From contig NC_091932.1 of the NCBI RefSeq assembly GCF_041260155.1, positions 46,159,629 through 46,223,628 of the forward strand: a stretch of 64,000 nt of DNA. The letters run 5' to 3'. The notes below the pieces were generated by a model. It saw only the letters and a program-made list of their open reading frames with translations. It did no database searches and was not told the origin of the DNA. The position numbers and the translations under genes were made by a program. Shown piece after piece: positions 57,143 through 64,000 of this stretch (positions are counted from its first letter, which is position 1; each line of letters starts with the position of its first letter). The stretch comes from Ptychodera flava. Its lineage: Eukaryota > Hemichordata > Enteropneusta > Ptychoderidae.

Positions 57143-59045
57143 TACCTTCTCGTGTCTATTTATAGACAGAGAAGGTATTAGAGTTGAAAACCAATATGCT
57201 GCTGTCAAGAACTTCCGTCTGTCAAGACTTCCGTCTGTCAAGATCCGTTGACGTCATGCCATTGTGATGGGTCATATCATAAACTGGTGGGGGTGTTCAT
57301 GGCTCAGGTTGAGGTGTGGGAGAACGATTTTGAGCTATGATAAAAATCAAAAGGGACTTAGCGGCATAGCCACAGTGTTAAGCCTTTCTCCAAGGTTTCT
57401 TAGTTGACTACAATCTATTACAGACTACTGAGCTGACGTTAGGGGTACTCACTTTGTGTTTGCTCACTCTGTGAGCGCTAGTGTTTGGTACTGAGTTGCG
57501 TGGATATCCCCTCATGGCCTCACGTGATCTGGGCCTGTTGCATAATCTGCAGAGATGATCATATGCCTCCGAGTCTGAAAACTGTCATTGTGTAAGCCTG
57601 TCGGCATTTTCCTTGCATTTTTTCTCATTTAATTTTGCAAAATATCGGCGAGTACCTCAATATTTCAAGATAACCCTTTCTTCCCAATCCTTTCCTGGAG
57701 TTTCAGAGTCATATGAACGAAAATGAGTGAAAGTTTTAGACAGGAAAATCGGACGTCGGCCATGTTCAATGTTTACAATACAATCAGAAGTTTACGTGGA
57801 GGAATTAACAACAAACACAGGAGTGTTCATGATGCCCGCCCTCTAGAGGCAGACCCTCCTATATGAAGTACCACATTTGATGCTTGTGGAAAGCTTGACC
57901 ACACTATGGAGCATTTAAACTTTTAGAAAATGACAAACTGAATAAGAAGGTATTCAGAAAATGTCAAATACTGAGGAAAAATGCACAAATATTCAAATAA
58001 ACAGGTTAACTGATTGGTCAGCTATAAAAACAATGAAAATGTTTATGATCAAAAGTTTTTGAGATGCGCACATTTTAACAAATACAGAAATTATTAACAT
58101 TATAAATATAAGACCAAACTATTTCTTCAGGGATGGGACAGTTTGGAAATGAGGGGTGAGAGACCAAGGCACTCCTATTGCTGCATGTGGATGCAGCCAC
58201 ACCATTTCATTTACAGCATACTTATTCACTGTGTTGTGTTCAAGTTCCATATTGTACTGACTGTCATACAAGGATAACATAAGCAAATCAAATCAAATTA
58301 GAAAAGGATCAATGCTGTTGTGTGGATTTTGCTGAACATGGCTGATATTTCGCCCTATATATTTGGTATCCAGCAAAGGCATATTTTGATGTAAAGTCAA
58401 AATTAACACTACATTGCTGACAATATATTTTACCGTTTCTGCATGAATTTTTCTTTTTTAAACTATAGTATATTAGTACTTCAAACAGATTAACAGTTAT
58501 CGTGATGTCAACCCATAATTTTACATCACAAAGACTGTAATTCTGCCAATTTTTTTTTGTTTTTCAGTCATTTTATAAATTTTGCACTGCACAAGATGAT
58601 TGAACAAATTGCAATGTTTGAATTTGTAAACTCAAAGAATAAAAATCCTTTGGTCACAAATTAAATTATTTTTTGAAAAGAAATTTACTCTTAAACACTT
58701 TTAGCATATATTCTTTACACGGTCATGTATTTCAAGGAAAATATGCCTATTAAAAACAGTAATTTCTTCACTTTCAATTTTTTTTCAATACTATGACAAT
58801 TATCAGCCATGAGGTTATACAAACACAAGACCAGATAAGCGTTTTTCATCATTTCCACAGGACTCTTTGGAAAATCCATTAAAAACAGTTAAAAGTGACT
58901 GGAAATGATCACTTGGTATACATTTAATTTACAGATGCCAGGTTGTGTATTTCACATGCACTCAGGTCAGTAAGGAAGTGCGTCATCACTATTTTGGACT
59001 TTTAACAACCAATTACCTGACCTGGCCACACATTAGAGAAGGTGC
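57143..59045. mobile_element. Palindrome-headed element I splitting duplication unit 1
   Basis: The left end is a 35-bp near-perfect palindrome (TACCTTCTC...GAGAAGGTA, 57143-57177), followed by a repeated CTTCCGTCTGTCAAGA block. The right end carries one inverted copy, AGAGAAGGT (59035-59043). Its absence from unit 2, where X runs straight into Y, shows it as an insertion. About 1.9 kb, no coding capacity seen. Confidence 0.65.
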
Positions 59046-59060
59046 AGCGTCATTGACGGT

Positions 59061-59735
59061 ATTTTTACATCTTGCTAAACTCTGTACGGATCTGCATTTG
59101 TATTGACAAACACGATATGAACTATTTTGAGATAATTGGATGGTGAAGTAATGTTGATTTAATCTACAAATGTGATCTCGTCTGCTTTTCTTTTTACATT
59201 ACACACTTGTTTTTATAAGAAATTTTTATTATTGCAACATTCAACTATCTGGCACCTAAAACTTGTGAGAAATTTAACGATTATGAAAATCCAATTATCC
59301 CAAATAAGTTCAAATCGTGTTTGACACCATTTACAAATATTAATATATTTAAAGTATGATGATAATGGCCATATTAGTATGTTCAACAAAATATTCAAAC
59401 TTTTATTGATACAAGGTGAAAATTCGGAAGCTAATACTCAATTCTAAAAATGCTAATTAAACTAAATTTTGAATGTAACTTCTTGAACTTAAACAACAGA
59501 AATCTTCATCATATAATAATCGAAATTACTCACACCAAAATCTATCATTATACCACTGCCAATCTTCGAAAGAAAGCTGTAATTAAGTTATCAACCATAA
59601 TCGAATTTACTTTGTTCTAAATACATGTACTACATTACTTGTATCGTTAAAAATATTACGAGGTTATCACTACGGATACGTAAATCATTGAATCGAGAAA
59701 GGCTGCTAACATACAGAACACACGATAAAAACCCG
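59061..59735 (+). repeat. Tandem duplication, unit 1, part Y (contains family A copy 3)
   Basis: Matches 60225-60772 from GCTAAACTCTGTACGGATCT to GATAAAAACCCGAAA, apart from the 213-bp MITE insertion and indels. Confidence 0.85.
59109..59321. mobile_element. Family A MITE copy 3, with target duplication TGACA
   Basis: 213 bp with inverted ends AACACGAT and ATCGTGTT. TGACA lies at 59104-59108 and 59322-59326. The uninserted site TATTGACACCATTTAC is kept in unit 2 near 60267. Confidence 0.88.
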
Positions 59736-60224
59736 AAATCTCTCGGTACGTGTCATGTATAAATATCAATACTAAAATATGGGAACTACTTACAATAAGG
59801 GAACAGCTAGCTATTAATAATATTCTTCAATTCCAATTTTTGTATTACAATTAGTAAAGAGGTAATATGCTACAAACTGAACGGTATCGTAAAACTATTA
59901 CAATAAAACCAGTTAAATCCATAGTGTTCATATCATAGATGAATGGTGATAACAATGACAAATTCAAAAAGTGAACCATAATGTATTAAAGTAACAACAT
60001 AATTCTATCCTTCAGTAACACGATGAGAACTTATTTGGGATAATTGGATTTTCATATTTTTAAAATTTCACAAAAGTGTTAGGTGCCAGATAGTTGAATG
60101 TTGCAATAATGCAAATTAATCATAAAACAAGTGTGTAATGTAGAAAGAAAAGCAGATGAGATTAAAATAATCGGCATTACTTCACTATCCAATTATCCCA
60201 AAATTAGTTCCAATCGTGTTCAGT
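59736..60224 (+). repeat. Tandem duplication, unit 2, part X (with family A copy 4 at its end)
   Basis: 59736-60016 repeats 56843-57141. The X-Y junction is then split by the MITE at 60017-60220. Confidence 0.85.
60017..60220. mobile_element. Family A MITE copy 4, with target duplication (T)CAGT
   Basis: 204 bp with ends AACACGAT and ATCGTGTT. CAGT lies on both sides (60013-60016 and 60221-60224), or TCAGT if the last T is shared. The empty site CCTTCAGTTTTAT is in unit 1 at about 57128. Confidence 0.88.
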
Positions 60225-60772
60225 TTTACTACATCTGGCTAAACTCTGTGCGGATCTGTATTTGTATTGACACCATTTACAAATATTAATATCTTAAAAG
60301 TATGATGATGTAATGGCCACATTAACATGTATGTACGTTCAACAAAATATTCAAACCTTTAGTGATACAAGGTGAAAATTCGGAAGCTAATACTCAATGC
60401 TAATAATGCTAATTAAACAAAAATTTGAATGTAACTGCTTGAACTTAACTTGAACTTAAACAACAGAAATCTTCAACACATAATAATCGAAATTACTCAC
60501 ACCAAAATCTGTCAGTATAGGCCTATCACTGCCAACAATTCAAGTTAAATGCGATTAAATCTCTTAACGTACTTAACTTGCATTACAAGATACTTCGAAA
60601 GAAAGCTATAATTAAGTCATCAACCATAATCGAATTTACTTTGTTCAAAATACATGTACTACATTACTTGCATCGTTGAAAATATAACGAGGTTATCACT
60701 ACGGATACGTAAATTATTGACTCGAGAAAAGCTGCCAACAAACAGAACACAAGATAAAAACCCGAAAGCGGC
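60225..60772 (+). repeat. Tandem duplication, unit 2, part Y
   Basis: Copy of 59061-59735 without the MITE, with a 30-60-bp indel near 60540-60590. Confidence 0.85.
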
Positions 60773-60836
60773 AAACGAGAGAGATTATGGCTGTGACAGC
60801 CCAAAATATTTAAATATTTACCAATATATTCCAAAT

Positions 60837-62737
60837 TAAAGATCCATTAGCTGTAACTTTGGTCATTTTTTTTGCTCACGTGTTTACACACGTGAGCATA
60901 TGTCGCAGCGATGTCTGTCTGTCTGTCTGACTGTGTGTCCGTGTGTCTGTCTGTCTGTCTGTCTATCTGTTGGTCCGACATCTCAAAAACGGCTTATCAG
61001 ATCAGAATCAAATCTGGTACATATATTCAGTTAGCAAATGGCAAGAACTGATTAGTTTTTGGTGGGTGTGGCTTGCATACTTTTTGCTTATTTGCATAAT
61101 TAATGATTTTAGAAAAAACGGATATTCATTAAAAACGACTACGCACAATTTGATGAGATTTGCTACAAATGTTGATCACACCAAGATATATCAGCAGTGG
61201 GAGCCATTAAGGGGTGACATGAAAGAGAGTTGCTAATTTGCATATTGAATGAACTTTCCTAATTAGCGATATATGTCTGATTTGACTTGATCAAAATCGA
61301 CCAAACTTGGTATGTATATTAAAGATACTATGATTTAACATTATTGAAAGTCATTAAGCGTTTTAACTGCAGCCAATTCCTAATTTACATATTTAATGAA
61401 CTTTGCTAATTAGAGATATATATTTAAATTGACTGTACCAAAGTTGATGAAACTTGCTACATGTATTGAAGCTACTATGATACAACATTTTTGAAAGTCA
61501 TTAAGCATTTTTACTCCAGCCAATTCCGAATTTGCATATTTAATAAACTTTCCAAATTAGGGATATATATCTGAATTAACTTGATTGTAGTTGTTGAAAC
61601 TTGCTATATACATCAAAGATACTGTGATATAATATTATTGAAAATCAAAGAACATTTTTACTTCAGCCAATTCCTAATTTGCATATTAAATGAATTTTCA
61701 TAATTAGGGATATTTATCTGAATTGACTTGATCAAAATTGATGAAACTTGCTCTGTACATTAAAGACACTATAATACAATATTATTGAAAGTCATTAAGC
61801 ATTTTCTCTTCAGCCAATTCCTAATTTGCATATTAAATGAACTTTTCTAATTAGAGATATATATCTGAATCAACTTGACCAAAGTTGACAAAACTTGCTA
61901 CATATATTACAGATACCATGATACAACATTGTTGAAAATCATTAAGCATTTTTACTTAAGCCAATTCCTAATTTACATATTTAATGACCTTTGCTTATTA
62001 GGGATATATACTGGATTTACTTGATCAAAGTTGGCAAAACATGCTTATGTACATTGATGATTATACCTGGTTAAAACAATATCAAAAGTCATTTCACATT
62101 TTCATGTCAGCTAATTTATAATTTGCATGTCTAATGAGCGTTCACAGCTCGGCATATATGGCTTGAAGGACTTGGCCAACGGTAATTACACTTGCTATAT
62201 AAAGTGGTGATACAATGACAGCAGTAAAAGAACTTTGATATTTGTATTTCAGCTAATTACATATTTGTATACTTCATGACCTAATCGGCGGTGATTATTG
62301 TTCATTACGTTGATCATAATATTTTCAATGAAGTTGCAAACATGTGGCAAAGGTTAAAATTTACACATAACTGCAATATATAATGCAACACGTGAGCATT
62401 TTCAGTTCATATCTGGTTATTTTGTTTGTTCTGTGTATCATCAGCAGTTTCTGGTTTGAATCCCTGAACCATGGAGAAATTCCTAATATTTAGCTCATAA
62501 ATATACCCTATACGAGTATAATCTGCATTGTTATTGTTTAAATTTTGTATTCTAGTCCAGACCTGAATGCAAAATTTCAACAATAACAATGGTCATTTCA
62601 CATACACAGGCTGTGTTGGCAAGCAGGACATCGTGCATTGGTCATGATGATCGAATTATAGTAAAATTCTGTTGTTGATACATTGAAAAAGAGTAGTGAA
62701 AAATTAGTCAAAAGTTACAGCTAATGTCCCTTTAATT
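60837..62737 (+). mobile_element. MITE family E copy 6, split by element H copy B
   Basis: Left arm TTAAAGATCCATTAGCTGTAAC (60836-60864); right arm AAAGTTACAGCTAATGTCCC (about 62715-62737). Everything from about 60865 to 62410 is the inserted element. Confidence 0.7.
60865..62412 (+). mobile_element. Palindrome-headed element H, copy B (Helentron/HINE-like)
   Basis: T-run, hairpin GCTCACGTGT-ttac-ACACGTGAGC (60874-60897), CTGT microsatellite (60911-60966) and a conserved segment with an open frame shared with copy A. Then about six 149-bp tandem units (61235-62125), a tail and ACACGTGAGC (62388-62397). Opposite orientation to copy A. Confidence 0.8.
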
Positions 62738-62838
62738 TAAAGATAAGAGTTAGAAAACATAAAGCAGACTGTGCCCATACTGTACAGTGTTACAAATTAG
62801 CGTAACTATCGGTGATCCAGTTGCTGCAAAAAGATATG

Positions 62839-63050
62839 AGCACGATTGGAACTAATTTGGGATAATTGGATGGTGAAGTAATGTCGATTTATCTGTAAAT
62901 GTAAGATTTGCTTTTCTTTTTTAGTTACACACTTGTTTTTATGAGTAATTTGTATTATTGCAACATTTAGCAATACGGCTCCTAACACTTTCGAGAAATA
63001 AAAAAAAAATGTGAAGATCCAATTATCCCAAATTAGTTCCAATACTGTTT
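62839..63050. mobile_element. Family A MITE copy 5
   Basis: About 212 bp with ends AGCACGATTGGAAC and GTTCCAATACTGTT, both slightly diverged. Interior as in the other copies. Confidence 0.8.
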
Positions 63051-63668
63051 ATGGGAGAAACCTTTGAGAAAAAACATTTCCTTTCGTAGCAATAATTTGA
63101 CAAAGTGTTCGTCATGTATATTTCGTACAGTGAATTCACTTTAACGTCGCCATGCAATTTGATATATGTGCTTTGAAACGTGATTTACATGTTTTCAAAT
63201 TAAAATGGCCTTTCCTGCTTACACAAAGTTGATGGGCACAAGTCTTTGAATCAAAAGTATAATTGAATGGCATTTGTAAATCTCTACATACGATGGAACT
63301 GGAGTACTCGACATCATGTACAAATCATTTAACCTATGACCCTTTGCAATTCACGTATGTAAACTTTATTATAAATCCGTTCGAACTGCGGCTTTGTTTC
63401 ACCTCATTAGGAATATGCCTCGTTTTTTTACAATTGGTCATCTTTACATATTCTCGTCATTTACATTTTGCCCTCGTTCGACAACTTTTGTCTAATAAAC
63501 ACAATTTCGTATATGATTCTTATTTTCAAATCGAGTATAAATTGTTTGTCACGTTGCCATAATGTTTTCAGCTTTGCGTTGGTGATCACGATTTGTCATT
63601 TGACTTTTCATTTTACCAGTAATTTACTTTTCGATCTGAGGAACTGTGACGTCTTGCCTGATCTAATT
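63051..63668. other. Intergenic, 3' flank of the receptor-tail gene
   Basis: A 99-codon plus-strand frame at 63263-63562 shows one hydrophobic stretch (LVFLQLVIF) but no family. Nothing else assigned. Confidence 0.3.
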
Positions 63669-64000
63669 TCATGTAAAGGTTTCATACACATGTTCAGGGG
63701 CCCTTGTATCAGATGAGGCAGAGGTGTATGTTGAATCACCCGTTTCCATCGCATTTGCATTTTCATAGATGTGCGTTTGTGAAAGTTGATCAGATATTTC
63801 TTGAGGCTTTATATATCCATCAGGTGTTTCCTCTCGATTTGTTACATCAGCGCCCTCATTTTTCTTGACAGTGGTATTCGAATAAACAATGCTATCATTG
63901 CCTTTTTCGCTATCGTGTCGACTTTTGAATCTGAACGTAAGGTTTGATTTTTGTTCGTGACATTTATCTTTTTCACTGGTGCGTTTCCTTTTAACAGCTG
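63669..64000 (-). CDS. C-terminal cytoplasmic tail of a probable receptor (partial, runs off the window)
   Basis: An open frame enters from the window end and codes 109 residues before a TGA at 63671-63669; the 5' part lies beyond 64000. It starts with a basic stretch (KRKRTSEKDK), as just inside a membrane, then a polar disordered tail with regularly spaced tyrosines: IVYSNTTV, DGYIKPQEI, HIYENANAM and EHVYETFT. YSNT and YENA fit the Y-x-N Grb2 SH2 consensus. Such tails are typical of single-pass receptors (LRR, Ig or EGF ectodomains) in invertebrate deuterostomes. The ectodomain is not visible, so the family is unknown. The exon is probably the last one. Confidence 0.7.
   Translation of the reverse strand, partial: AVKRKRTSEKDKCHEQKSNLTFRFKSRHDSEKGNDSIVYSNTTVKKNEGADVTNREETPDGYIKPQEISDQLSQTHIYENANAMETGDSTYTSASSDTRAPEHVYETFT

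Overview
This window is animal nuclear DNA. The genes have spliced GT-AG exons, and the introns and intergenic stretches are long, AT-rich and full of short inverted-repeat transposons, non-LTR retrotransposon fragments and microsatellites. Gene structures and protein similarities suit a marine invertebrate, probably a deuterostome such as an acorn worm, amphioxus or echinoderm. The species cannot be fixed from the sequence alone. All similarity statements rest on remembered family sequences, because no search could be run.

Five protein-coding loci are supported. (1) 12033-18602, minus: a complete seven-exon AGPAT5-type lysophospholipid acyltransferase of 365 aa. (2) 18886-20139, plus: an intronless RBM34 (Nop12-like nucleolar protein with two RRMs), head-to-head with AGPAT5 across a 283-bp gap that is probably a shared promoter. 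(3) 24146-27047, minus: a three-exon, 366-aa protein made of a peptidyl-carrier (T) domain joined to a GNAT-fold domain. This is the layout of the C-terminal half of Drosophila Ebony (A-T-AR), but the carrier serine is a leucine and no intact adenylation domain lies upstream. A short A3-like exon relic upstream abuts an inserted LINE. (4) 39914-44416, minus: a 1169-aa acidic, disordered protein whose small last exon ends in a CaaX box (CIVL). (5) 63669-64000, minus, running off the window: a tyrosine-motif cytoplasmic tail of a probable receptor.

The rest is repeats. At least nine short inverted-repeat or fold-back families occur, several in 2-6 copies: a 210-bp family with about 33-bp inverted ends (five copies), two TTAA-flanked piggyBac-like MITE families, a family with ends AGGTAGTATGCGCCTCG, a family with ends around AGTAGCTGTAACTTTTG, and others. 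Two copies of a 1.5-kb palindrome-headed element with a CTGT microsatellite and a 149-bp tandem array look like non-autonomous Helitron/Helentron relatives (HINE type). Two further elements at 56.2-59.0 kb share the same design with different sequences. The 56.8-60.8 kb region is a tandem duplication whose two copies act as filled and empty sites for several insertions. Two decayed LINEs of CR1/L2-like type lie at 27.5-28.7 kb and 51.7-54.6 kb.

The loci do not form an operon-like unit. The only positional link likely to matter is the AGPAT5/RBM34 head-to-head pair. The first 12 kb, 20-24 kb, 29-37 kb and 45-55 kb hold no gene I could support.
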